Source: Bifidobacteriaceae bacterium UBA2724
Lineage (GTDB): Bacteria > Actinomycetota > Actinomycetes > Actinomycetales > Bifidobacteriaceae
Reading direction: 5' to 3'
Length of the DNA: 29,965 nucleotides
Assembly (NCBI GenBank): GCA_002353815.1
Contig: DEKK01000017.1
Location: 1-29,965 of the forward strand
A model generated the notes under the pieces. It was not told the origin of the DNA and did not search any database. It was given only the letters and a program-made list of their open reading frames with translations. Positions 1 through 7,174 of this stretch are shown here, piece by piece. Both the position numbers and the translations under genes were made by a program. Each line of letters begins with the position of its first letter. Position 1 is the stretch's first letter.

Positions 1-328
1 CGTCTCCATACCCACCACACAACACAAGCATGCGAATCCGTTGACTTGGGATGTTTTCCAGTCCATATCTCTATCAATCGGGCACGGATCCAGTTCTTTC
101 CTCTTTCTTCTGCTTGAGATTCACCATTGCGTCAAATCTGACGTTTATTTTCGGCGTCCAACTATCACATTCCCCTGCCGTTTCGGTTTTCCACCGATCC
201 GGCAGCTCAGTTCTCCGTCGTATCTCTCCGTGCGATTCATGCAAATCTTTTCAAAGCCGCAGTTCTTGTGGTTTTCGCCGGATATCCTATGTATATCTAG
301 TCTTCACGCGTTCACTATCCGGAGAGCC
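1..328. other. Gene-free stretch at window start
   Basis: I see no supportable gene here. Open frames run through it, but their composition is not protein-like and they only become convincing after position 329. A weak promoter candidate for the next gene lies near its end: TTGTGG at 266-271 and TATGTA at 288-293, 16 nt apart. The left edge may belong to a gene outside the window. Confidence 0.4.
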
Positions 329-583
329 ATGTCGTATTTCTTTGTTCCACATCGTTGCTCACAGAGCAACAAGATCATGTACAAAACCAAAGAACAGGCA
401 CTCCAGGCAGCCAACCAGAGCGAACTCGAACGCGGAATCCACCTGTGGGTGTATCGCTGCGACTATTGCGGGAACTGGCATCTCACTCATTCGTCGCCAG
501 AAGACTACGTCTCACATTATTCAGAGCATCATACGGGCAAACCGCGGTCACGCAAGCGAGGCTATAAACCGCGGCGCCGCTAG
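329..583 (+). CDS. Small putative zinc-binding protein, 84 aa
   Basis: The function is unknown. The protein has a CxxC pair (C44, C47) in the context RCDYCGNWHLT, followed by several histidines (H51, H54, H63, H67, H68) and a very basic end (RSRKRGYKPRRR). I recall the Y-R-C-x-x-C-x-x-W-H-L-T pattern from small uncharacterised actinobacterial and phage proteins; it suggests a zinc knuckle with a nucleic-acid-binding tail, which is inference. The ATG at 329 was chosen because GGAG lies 4 nt upstream. The open frame extends much further upstream, but that part is not protein-like. A second ATG at 377 (MYKTKEQ) is possible: a 7-bp hairpin (GTTGCTC, aca, GAGCAAC at 354-370) sits just before it, so the mature protein could be 68 aa. 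Confident as a gene, not on function. Confidence 0.7.
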   Translation: MSYFFVPHRCSQSNKIMYKTKEQALQAANQSELERGIHLWVYRCDYCGNWHLTHSSPEDYVSHYSEHHTGKPRSRKRGYKPRRR

Positions 584-593
584 AAGGCGCCGC
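571..593 (+). terminator. Strong hairpin over the stop codon
   Basis: GCGGCGCC and GGCGCCGC form a perfect 8-bp stem with a 7-nt loop that contains the TAG stop of the 84-aa gene. No T-run follows, so it is not a textbook intrinsic terminator. It may act as an mRNA 3' stabiliser or a weak terminator. Confidence 0.35.
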
Positions 594-715
594 GTGTGCC
601 AGATTGCGCGACGATATCCCCTCCATCTCACCAGACGTGTCATGAGTGCCGATGCGCTTCAGGGTCTGTGCGATTCTCGTGCGGTTCTTTCTTGTGCTGT
701 CTGCAGACTACCGTT

Positions 716-1051
716 TTAGGCGTTGTCTTGGCTGCTCTCGCGCTTGCGCGTGAAGGCTGCATCGCACATCGCCGAGACCACGGTGCTGCTCACGGCGCCG
801 ATGGCGCCGGTCAGGGCGGCGATCGTGACCCTGTTGATCAGGCCTTCGCTGTCCCAGCCCTTGCGTGCGCTCAGTTTCGTCCATGATTTCGACATCGCGG
901 CGGTCGCGACATAGCTTGCGATTGCGGGCAGGGCGAATCCGAGAAGTTTGGTGGTGAAACCATTGGGGTTTTGCTCCACCTTCTGCGTGGTTTCCTTAAG
1001 GCGCGCGTCGCTGTCGTGCAGGAACCGGATAAGTGCATCTTTGTTTTCCAT
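716..1051 (-). CDS. DUF4235-like small membrane protein, 111 aa
   Basis: The protein has a hydrophilic, helical N-terminus of about 30 residues, then a hydrophobic segment around residues 34-53 (KLLGFALPAIASYVATAAMS), a KSWTK motif, and a second hydrophobic segment around 73-95 before a basic end. A KLLGF-type membrane helix, a conserved K/S-W-x-K/L junction and a second helix are typical of the actinobacterial DUF4235 family, whose role is unknown. Length fits that family. It is transcribed divergently from the histidine-phosphatase gene. The AGGA upstream of the ATG sits only 1-2 nt away, which is tight, so the start is uncertain. The family call is from memory of its pattern. Confidence 0.65.
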   Translation of the reverse strand: MENKDALIRFLHDSDARLKETTQKVEQNPNGFTTKLLGFALPAIASYVATAAMSKSWTKLSARKGWDSEGLINRVTIAALTGAIGAVSSTVVSAMCDAAFTRKRESSQDNA

Positions 1052-1424
1052 GTCCTCATTCTATGCCCGCACCGGATCCAGCGCAGAACCCGCACCATGC
1101 GTCGTCGCTCGCGTTGCCTTGACTCGCGCCCACTGATATGCAGTCCGCCCTGACGCCCTGACGATTCGACGACCGTGCCCTGCCCCGCAGCCGCATATCC
1201 ACGCGTCTGAGGTGCGTATCTCGCCGCCCTGGCCCGGTCTCGACCATGCCTGGGCGACGTGTTTTCGAACAGCGCAAAGCCCGTCGGATGCGGATCGAAA
1301 AGCCACGCATGGGCGCGGTTCATCTTGACAGCTCATCGCGAAAATACCGCTATGCTCGCAAGTATCCCAACTGGGACAAGCGCATGGTGTATCGGGGTGC
1401 CCGGTAACTTGCTACAGTTGGAAC
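1052..1424. other. Divergent intergenic region
   Basis: No gene is supported between the minus-strand membrane protein and the plus-strand phosphatase; the frames here lack ribosome sites and protein-like composition. On the plus strand a TTGACA (1325-1330) precedes TATGCT (1351-1356), but with a 20-nt spacer, longer than usual. A second, closer -10 candidate is listed separately. Confidence 0.4.
1413..1424 (+). promoter_or_regulatory. Candidate -10 box for a leaderless transcript
   Basis: TACAGT at 1413-1418 lies 7 nt before the A of the ATG at 1425, the distance expected if transcription starts on the start codon. No Shine-Dalgarno-like sequence precedes the ATG. The -35 region is not recognisable. 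Confidence 0.35.
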
Positions 1425-2102
1425 ATGGCTGAAAAACATACTGGACACTTGGTTCTGTTGCGTCACGGTCAAACGGCGTGGAGCATTTCTGGGCAGCACA
1501 CTGGACGTACCGACATTCCCCTGACCTTCACAGGCGAAGATCAGGCGCGTGACGCCGGTAGCCGTTTGCGCAGGGATTTCCCCCAGGGATTCGAACCTGA
1601 CCATGTTTTCGTCTCGCCTTTGCAGCGTGCGCAGTCGACGGCACGTCTTGCAGGTTTCGGCAACTACCATGTGACCTCGCAACTGGCGGAGTGGGATTAT
1701 GGTCCGGCGGAGGGGCGTACCCGTGCGCAGATTGCAGATGCCCTTGGCCAGCAGAAATGGAGCGTGTGGGACCAGGGGCCTCTTGACCTTCCTGCGGACT
1801 TCCAAGGGGAGCACAACGAGATGCTGCCCGACGGCGACGTCGTGCATGTGGTCAATGGGCGCGGCGAATCCGCCGATGAGGCGGCTGACCGCGTGTCCGG
1901 GCTGATCGACGAGGTGCTGCCCATCCTGTATGACGGTTCCGACGTGCTGTGCGTGGCTCACGCGCATATCCTGCGGATTCTCACGTCGGTGTGGGTGAAG
2001 CAACCGGCGAATTTCGCCCGACACCTGGAACTCGCCACAGCGCATTATTGCGCCCTCGGGCTGTACAACGGCGAACGGGTGATCGAGAGCTGGAACATGT
2101 AA
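1425..2102 (+). CDS. Histidine phosphatase (phosphoglycerate-mutase-like), 225 aa
   Basis: This is a soluble enzyme of the histidine phosphatase superfamily, which moves or removes phosphate through a phosphohistidine. The signature LLRHGQT is at residues 11-17, with His14 as the expected phospho-acceptor. SPLQRAQST supplies the substrate-binding arginine, AEWDYGPAEG the acid residue, and CVAHAHILR the second catalytic histidine. Length fits a phosphatase of the GpmB/CobC/PhoE type rather than the roughly 250-residue glycolytic mutase; its substrate cannot be told from sequence. There is no ribosome site upstream of the ATG, and a -10 box lies immediately before it, so it may be leaderless. 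It stands alone, separated from the transporter genes by 270 nt. Confidence 0.9.
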   Translation: MAEKHTGHLVLLRHGQTAWSISGQHTGRTDIPLTFTGEDQARDAGSRLRRDFPQGFEPDHVFVSPLQRAQSTARLAGFGNYHVTSQLAEWDYGPAEGRTRAQIADALGQQKWSVWDQGPLDLPADFQGEHNEMLPDGDVVHVVNGRGESADEAADRVSGLIDEVLPILYDGSDVLCVAHAHILRILTSVWVKQPANFARHLELATAHYCALGLYNGERVIESWNM

Positions 2103-2179
2103 GCCCCTGCGGCCAGCGAGGCGCTGGAGTCTGAGTTGTGCCGACGGCGATACAACACGGAGGCATGTTATTGCACAGT

Positions 2180-2191
2180 ATTTGCGTAAAT
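2180..2191. promoter_or_regulatory. Candidate operator ATTTGCGTAAAT
   Basis: This near-palindrome is centred on CG, with one mismatched pair, as LacI-family sites often are. It is followed by TACAAT (2233-2238), a possible -10 box for the transporter operon. The 9-mer GTATTTGCG at 2178-2186 recurs at 7120-7128, just before the second binding-protein gene. Function is inferred only. Confidence 0.3.
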
Positions 2192-2335
2192 GTGCACGAC
2201 TCGCGGGCGTATTAAGAATCCACAGTGGGGCATACAATATATAAAAGTGATACGTGCGACGGCGGACCTGTGTTACGCACCCATCGGTGTAACGATGCAA
2301 CAGGTGCCACGCTTTCGCAATGCTAAATCTTTGGA

Positions 2336-2349
2336 TTTCAGCGCTGAAA
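2336..2349. promoter_or_regulatory. Perfect 14-bp palindrome before the permease gene
   Basis: TTTCAGCGCTGAAA is a perfect palindrome with a central CG, ending 23 nt before the permease ATG and just upstream of its ribosome site. Its form suits a LacI/GalR-type operator that blocks transcription or translation of the sugar-uptake operon. No regulator gene lies in the window. Confidence 0.4.
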
Positions 2350-2372
2350 GCCAAAGAGGAGGGAAGAGGTAT

Positions 2373-3227
2373 ATGACTACTATGATTGGAAAGTCAATAC
2401 GCCGGTGGTGGGCTGTGTTTACCATGCCGACGTTCCTGGCATTCATCATCGGATTTCTTGCGCCTTTTGCGGTTGGCATCTATCTGAGCTTCACGAAATT
2501 CACGGTGATCACCAATGCCAAGTGGGTTGGTTTGAAGAATTATGAGAAAGCCTTCGGCGACGAGTATTTCTGGCACTCATTGATTTACACGACGTTGTTC
2601 ACGATTGTGACGACGGTTATCATCAATGTCGTCGCGTTCGCGGTCGCCTATATGTTTACGAAGGCTTTGAAGGGCGCCACGCTGTTCCGCGCCGTGTTCT
2701 TCATGCCGAACCTCATCGGCGGCATCATCCTGGGCTGGGTGTGGCAGCTGATGCTCAATGGCGTGCTGTCACACTGGAACACGTCTCTGACCTTCTCAGG
2801 CACTTACGGTTTCTGGGGCTTGGTCATTTTGACATGCTGGCAGCAGATCGGCTACATGATGGTCGTCTACATCGCCGGTATGCAGGCGCTCCCCACGGAT
2901 GTGCTCGAAGCTGCGGCCGTCGACGGTGCCTCGTCGTCGCAGACGCTGTTCAACGTGACGATCCCGTTGATGATGCCATCCATCACGGTGTGCACGTTCC
3001 TCACGGTTACCAATGGTTTCAAGCTCTTCGACCAGAACCTCGCGTTGACAGGTGGCAAGCCGGGGCATGATTCGGAACTGCTCGCTCTGAATATCTACAA
3101 CACGTTCTATGGGCGCATGGGGTGGGAAGGCGCCGGCCAGGCCAAGGCCGTCGTGTTCTTCATCATCGTCGCCGTCATTTCGCTGCTCCAGAACAAGCTC
3201 ACGAGGAGCAAGGAGGTGGAAGCATGA
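2373..3227 (+). CDS. MalF-like sugar ABC transporter permease, 284 aa
   Basis: This is one of two membrane subunits of a carbohydrate-uptake-1 family importer, acting in the cytoplasmic membrane. Six hydrophobic segments can be placed near residues 16-40, 70-95, 105-125, 145-168, 203-213 and 258-273. The ATPase-docking EAA loop is at 177-201 (LPTDVLEAAAVDGASS ... IPLMMP). Length matches short MalF/UgpA-type permeases. The open frame extends further upstream, but I start at ATG 2373 because AGAGGAGGG lies 9 nt before it and the family N-terminus begins there. The stop overlaps the next gene's start by 4 nt (ATGA), implying translational coupling. No ATPase gene is present; bifidobacterial importers commonly share one encoded elsewhere. 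A malto-oligosaccharide substrate is inferred from context. Confidence 0.92.
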   Translation: MTTMIGKSIRRWWAVFTMPTFLAFIIGFLAPFAVGIYLSFTKFTVITNAKWVGLKNYEKAFGDEYFWHSLIYTTLFTIVTTVIINVVAFAVAYMFTKALKGATLFRAVFFMPNLIGGIILGWVWQLMLNGVLSHWNTSLTFSGTYGFWGLVILTCWQQIGYMMVVYIAGMQALPTDVLEAAAVDGASSSQTLFNVTIPLMMPSITVCTFLTVTNGFKLFDQNLALTGGKPGHDSELLALNIYNTFYGRMGWEGAGQAKAVVFFIIVAVISLLQNKLTRSKEVEA

Positions 3228-5086
3228 CGTTCGTTCCGTATCACAGTGGTGATGACAAGAAGAAAGTCAAGAAGGATGAAGTCGATGGCATGTTCAACGT
3301 CATCGACACCCATGGGGCGAAGCAGGTCAATCCTGTCGACACCGATGAAGCGCTCGGGCAGCCCGCGGCTTCCGCTGCCGACGATGTGACCGGGCAGGAT
3401 GCCAAGGCCGCCGATTCCATCGATTTCTCGATGCTTGACAAGCCTGTCAACGCTGCCGGCGTCTCGGTCCCCGGTGAACCGGAGGATCTCTCGAATGCCG
3501 AAGCGGGGCATGTTGATTTCTCCGTCGTGTCGAAGCCTGTCGCGGTGCAGCCCACCCCCACCGTCACTCCTGTGGCGCAGCCCGCCGACGAGGTCGTGAA
3601 CTTCTCGGCTGTGGAGAAGCCGGTTGAAGTTGCCGCCCCCATCGAGCCGTCTGTCGCGCCCGCCGAGCATGTAGATTTCTCTGCAGTCGCAAAGCCCGTC
3701 GCGATGCATGCTGCGCCGGTCGATGGTGCACCTGCGCCCGCCAAAGCAGCCGAATCAGTCGATTTCTCGGTTGTCAACAAGCAGACCTCCGCCGCTCCTG
3801 TCGCTCCTGCAGCTGCCGCCGCGCCTGTCGCTCCCGCGCCTGCTCAGCCTGTGGCGCCCACGGTTCCTGCTACGCCGGTGGTCCCCGAGGCGCCCGTGGC
3901 CTCCGCACCCGTCCAGGTCGCCTCGACGCAGCCTGCTTTTGCCAAGCCGGTCACTGTGCAACCCGCCGCCGCGAAGCCCGCCGCACCTGTTGCGCCTGCA
4001 GCGGCTCAGGCCAAGCCCGCGCCCGTTAAGGATGCCGGGGCCGCAAAGGTCGCCCCCGATGAGACCGCTGTGCTCACCAAGGTCACGCCTGCAGCCAAGC
4101 CCGCCAACCTTCAGGCCAAGGCAGAGGCCGCCGTCGCTTCGACGGCGCCTGCAGCGAAGACAACGCCTGAAGCCAAGCCTGCCAAGACAACCAAGAAGAA
4201 CAAGAAGCGCGATGACGACTACACTTTGGGCTCTGGTCTGAGCAAGGTGCGCCATAGCACCTTCTGGACGATTTTCTTCACGATTTGCTCGCTGCTCTGG
4301 ATATACCCGATCTTCCTGGTGTTCATGAACTCCTTCAAGACCAAGACGGCCATTGGCGATACCCACACATTCGATCCCCCGACCTTCGGAGGAGAAAACA
4401 GCACCTGGGTGGGGACTGATAACTACGTCCGAGGAGTCGAGAAGACGAACTTCCTTGCCAGCTTCGGCTGGACTGTCGTGATCACGGTCGGTGCGGTCGC
4501 GCTGATCCTCCTGTGCACGAGCATGTGCGCTTGGTGGATCGTGCGAGTCAACAACAAGTTCGCCAAACTCATCTACATGCTGTTCCTGTTCAACATGATC
4601 GTCCCGTTCCAGATGGTCATGTATCCGCTTTCCAAGATCGCCGATATGACTGATCTCAATACGCCGTGGGGCCTATGGATCATCTACCTTGGCTTCGGCG
4701 CTGGCCTGGCTGTGTTCATGTTCACTGGCACCATCAAGGGGATTCCGCAGGAAATCGAGGAATCTGCGATGATTGACGGCGCGTCCGTCCCCAGGACCTT
4801 CTTCGGCATCGTGGTTCCGATGATGAAACCTTCGATCGTCTCGGTCGGCATTCTCGAAACCATGTGGGTGTGGAACGACTACCTGCTTCCGTATCTGACG
4901 CTTGATCTGAAGAAGTACAAGACCATTTCGATCGCCGTGCAGTACCTGAAGGGCGGTTACGGTTCGGTCGATATGGGTGCCATGATGGGCTGCCTCGTGC
5001 TTGCGATGCTGCCGATCATCATCTTCTACATCATCTGCCAGCGTTACATCATCGCAGGCGTGACGGCAGGCGCAGTCAAGGGCTGA
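3224..5086 (+). CDS. MalG-like permease with long repeat-bearing N-terminus, 620 aa
   Basis: Residues about 342-620 form a normal MalG-type permease: the first membrane helix starts at FWTIFFTICSLLWIYP, and the EAA loop is at 510-536 (EIEESAMIDGAS ... VPMMKP). A typical MalG is about 280 residues, so some 340 residues are extra at the N-terminus. That extension has a charged start (DDKKKVKKDEVDG), five degenerate copies of (V/I)(D/N)FSxxxKPV at 66-188, an Ala/Pro/Val-rich linker (189-320) and a lysine cluster (KTTKKNKKR) before helix 1. It has no signal peptide, so it should be cytoplasmic. The ATG at 3224 overlaps the previous stop and has an excellent AAGGAGGTGG ribosome site; no better start lies nearer the permease domain. 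The frame stays open throughout, so this is a true fusion rather than a misjoined ORF. The role of the extension is unknown. Confidence 0.92.
   Translation: MTFVPYHSGDDKKKVKKDEVDGMFNVIDTHGAKQVNPVDTDEALGQPAASAADDVTGQDAKAADSIDFSMLDKPVNAAGVSVPGEPEDLSNAEAGHVDFSVVSKPVAVQPTPTVTPVAQPADEVVNFSAVEKPVEVAAPIEPSVAPAEHVDFSAVAKPVAMHAAPVDGAPAPAKAAESVDFSVVNKQTSAAPVAPAAAAAPVAPAPAQPVAPTVPATPVVPEAPVASAPVQVASTQPAFAKPVTVQPAAAKPAAPVAPAAAQAKPAPVKDAGAAKVAPDETAVLTKVTPAAKPANLQAKAEAAVASTAPAAKTTPEAKPAKTTKKNKKRDDDYTLGSGLSKVRHSTFWTIFFTICSLLWIYPIFLVFMNSFKTKTAIGDTHTFDPPTFGGENSTWVGTDNYVRGVEKTNFLASFGWTVVITVGAVALILLCTSMCAWWIVRVNNKFAKLIYMLFLFNMIVPFQMVMYPLSKIADMTDLNTPWGLWIIYLGFGAGLAVFMFTGTIKGIPQEIEESAMIDGASVPRTFFGIVVPMMKPSIVSVGILETMWVWNDYLLPYLTLDLKKYKTISIAVQYLKGGYGSVDMGAMMGCLVLAMLPIIIFYIICQRYIIAGVTAGAVKG
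3419..3787 (+). repeat. Five degenerate (V/I)(D/N)FSxxxKPV protein repeats
   Basis: Within the MalG-like protein the copies are IDFSMLDKPV (66-75), VDFSVVSKPV (97-106), VNFSAVEKPV (125-134), VDFSAVAKPV (150-159) and VDFSVVNKQT (179-188). Start-to-start spacing is 31, 28, 25 and 29 residues. The DNA of the copies is clearly diverged while the motif is kept, suggesting selection on the peptide. Confidence 0.85.
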
Positions 5087-5117
5087 CGCTTACGTCGTGA
5101 AAACCGCGATACCTTCG

Positions 5118-5146
5118 GGGCCGCTTCGTGCGGCCCTTTTCTTTTG
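5118..5146 (+). terminator. Intrinsic terminator after the permease pair
   Basis: GGGCCGC, a TTCGT loop and GCGGCCC form a 7-bp GC stem, followed by TTTTCTTTT. It lies 31 nt after the MalG stop and separates the permeases from the first binding-protein gene. Confidence 0.85.
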
Positions 5147-5293
5147 CGTCTCTTTGATCTGTGAGCTGCCTGTTTCGCCTGTCTCGCCCTGCGCAAAGCG
5201 ACACACTGGGAATAAACAACAAACGAAGAAAAAAGAAAGATTTTGTGGAAAATATAGACAAGTTTACTAAAAGGAGAAGGCGACAGGTGGATA

Positions 5294-5350
5294 ATGGCTG
5301 AGGTCGCGGAAGGGAAGCTGCGGCCGATGTGTTGTTGTCTGTGCGGCTAG
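5294..5350 (+). other. Possible 18-residue leader ORF with a Cys run
   Basis: ATG 5294 opens an 18-codon frame that reads MAEVAEGKLRPMCCCLCG and ends with TAG 5348-5350, 23 nt before the binding-protein start. AGGTGG lies 3 nt upstream, and a stronger AAGGAGAAGG lies 13 nt upstream. Polycysteine leader ORFs that sense cysteine are known in mycobacteria; here a role is speculative and chance is possible. Confidence 0.25.
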
Positions 5351-5373
5351 CACAGGAGAGAAAGGCAGAAGCT

Positions 5374-6702
5374 GTGCGCATTCGTGCGATTGCAAGCGTA
5401 ATGATGGTCGCCAGCCTTGTCGTTTCGGGGCTTGCGGGATGCGGTTCTTCGCAGAGCGACGACGGCAAAGGCAAGGTCTACTACCTGAATTTCAAACCAG
5501 AGATCAACGATGAATGGCAGGCGCTCGCAAAAGCGTATACCGAGGCAACGGGCGTCGAGGTGACGGTGGTCACGGCGGCGTCGGACACATACGAATCGAC
5601 TCTGAGGTCAGAGATCACCAAGGACGACGCCCCGACGCTGTTCCAGGTCAATGGACCTGTCGGTCTGAAGACTTGGGAGGAGTACTGCGATGACATGAGC
5701 GACACTGAGCCGTACAACCAGCTCAAAGACCAGTCCCAGGCGCTCAAGAACAGCGACGGCACGATTGTGGCGGTGCCGTACGTCGAAGAATCCTACGGCA
5801 TCATCTACAACAAGGATCTGCTGACCAAGTACACCCAGCTGAGCGGCGCCAAGATCTCGTCCGTGGACGACATCAAGTCGTTCGATAAGCTGAAGCAGGT
5901 GGCTGACGACATCCAGGCCCGGAAGGCCGAGCTCGGTGTCGAGGGCGCCTTCTCTTCGGCCGGCTTCGATTCGTCGTCGGATTGGCGCTTCGCGGGGCAT
6001 CTGGCCAACATGCCGCTGTTCTATGAATTCCGGGATGACAACATCACCGACCAGCCCGCCACCATCAAGGGCAGCTACCTTGACAACTTCAAACGGATCT
6101 TCGACCTGTACACCATCGACTCCACCACGGACCGGACCCTGTTGTCGTCAAAGACGGTCGATGATTCGACCACGGAGTTCGCCACGGGAAAGTCGGTGTT
6201 CTACCAAAATGGCACCTGGGCCTGGGACGCCTTGAAGAAAGCAGGCGTCGCCTCCGACAGTGTGGGAATGATACCGATCTATATCGGAGTCCCTGGAGAA
6301 GAGAACCAAGGCCTCGCCATGGGGTCCGAGAACTACTGGTGCGTGAACAAAGATGCTTCCGACGCCGACAAGCAGGCCACGAAGGACTTCCTCAAATGGC
6401 TGGTCACCTCCGATGACGCCAAGACCGCGTTGACGGACCGCATGGGTTTCATCACGCCGTTCAAAACCATGCAGAACATGGTGCCGGACAATCCCCTTTC
6501 CAAAGCCGCCGTGGATGACGCCAACAACCCCGATACGTACAACGTCGACTGGGTTTTCGAACGTATCCCTTCGACTGACTGGAAAAGCAACCTGGGAAGC
6601 GCTTTGCTGAACTACGCACAGGGCACGGGCGATTGGAACGCGGTGCGGACGGCCTTCGTCGATGGCTGGGCGACCGAATACGCCAACTCATCAGGCAACT
6701 GA
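5374..6702 (+). CDS. Sugar-binding lipoprotein 1 (MalE-like), 442 aa
   Basis: This is an extracellular solute-binding protein (family 1) that should capture oligosaccharides for the upstream permeases. It has a lipoprotein signal: hydrophobic residues 5-18, then the lipobox LAGC with Cys23 as the lipidated residue. The body (VYYLNFKPE ... FVDGWATEY) is full length. The GTG at 5374 was chosen because it yields a compact signal peptide and is preceded by AGGAGAGAAAGG; the frame also opens further upstream. A terminator separates it from the permease genes and another follows it, so it forms its own transcription unit. No clear promoter is seen, though an AT-rich stretch at 5212-5270 could hold one. 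It is a gapless paralogue of the next gene (about three quarters identical by eye), with a nucleotide patchwork of identity. It may bind a different chain length from its sister. Confidence 0.9.
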   Translation: MRIRAIASVMMVASLVVSGLAGCGSSQSDDGKGKVYYLNFKPEINDEWQALAKAYTEATGVEVTVVTAASDTYESTLRSEITKDDAPTLFQVNGPVGLKTWEEYCDDMSDTEPYNQLKDQSQALKNSDGTIVAVPYVEESYGIIYNKDLLTKYTQLSGAKISSVDDIKSFDKLKQVADDIQARKAELGVEGAFSSAGFDSSSDWRFAGHLANMPLFYEFRDDNITDQPATIKGSYLDNFKRIFDLYTIDSTTDRTLLSSKTVDDSTTEFATGKSVFYQNGTWAWDALKKAGVASDSVGMIPIYIGVPGEENQGLAMGSENYWCVNKDASDADKQATKDFLKWLVTSDDAKTALTDRMGFITPFKTMQNMVPDNPLSKAAVDDANNPDTYNVDWVFERIPSTDWKSNLGSALLNYAQGTGDWNAVRTAFVDGWATEYANSSGN

Positions 6703-6747
6703 CGTAGGTCCATCTGCCGCTGAAAAAGGACGGATGCCCTGTCATGC

Positions 6748-6783
6748 CACGCCCGCAGCGTGAAAGCTGCGGGCGTGTTTTTG
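6748..6783 (+). terminator. Intrinsic terminator after binding protein 1
   Basis: CACGCCCGCAGC and GCTGCGGGCGTG make a perfect 12-bp stem with loop GTGAAA, followed by a T-run. It lies 46 nt after the stop. Confidence 0.93.
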
Positions 6784-7083
6784 TCTCAGGGGGCATGAAA
6801 GTGCAGAGATGTCTTGAGAGTACGGCGGGAAACACTGCCGATGGTCGCGATGCGGCGCTGCATTGGGAACGTGAAAAGACGCGGGATGGCGGGGCGGAAC
6901 TGCGCGGGAGCAGCAAGAAGCACGTCGAAGTGCGGAGGCCGCATGGGGCGGGGTCTTTGAGAACACGCGGTGCTGACGTGCCGTGCGGCGCGTACAGCCG
7001 GAGGTACACACGCGGCGCTCCATGCGTGAACCTGTGACGAAACGCGGAAATTCGATGAGATTGTGTCGAAGTCGCTGAGCGGT
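6784..7083. other. Gene-free spacer between the two binding proteins
   Basis: About 300 nt without a supportable gene. The plus frame through it is Arg/Gly-rich, lacks a ribosome site and looks like non-coding GC-rich DNA. The only recognisable element is the promoter at its right end. Confidence 0.4.
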
Positions 7084-7112
7084 TTGTGTCACAGCGTAAT
7101 TTGCCACATAAT
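7084..7112 (+). promoter_or_regulatory. Promoter of binding protein 2
   Basis: TTGTGT (7084-7089) and CATAAT (7107-7112) are separated by exactly 17 nt in a locally AT-rich stretch. Just downstream, GTATTTGCG at 7120-7128 repeats the 9-mer at 2178-2186 and would sit around the transcription start, a repressor-like position. Confidence 0.55.
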
Positions 7113-7174
7113 TAAAAGCGTATTTGCGGCATGACAGTGTTGCCATGCTGGTGAATCGAGAGAAAGGTTCGACG

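Noticed and set aside
51..719. A 222-codon frame overlapping the 84-aa gene
   Set aside because: It crosses the better-supported small gene in another frame and its sequence is Ser/Arg/Cys-rich without structure.
6744..7037. A 97-codon frame between the binding-protein genes
   Set aside because: It starts inside a terminator and is Arg/Gly-rich with no ribosome site.
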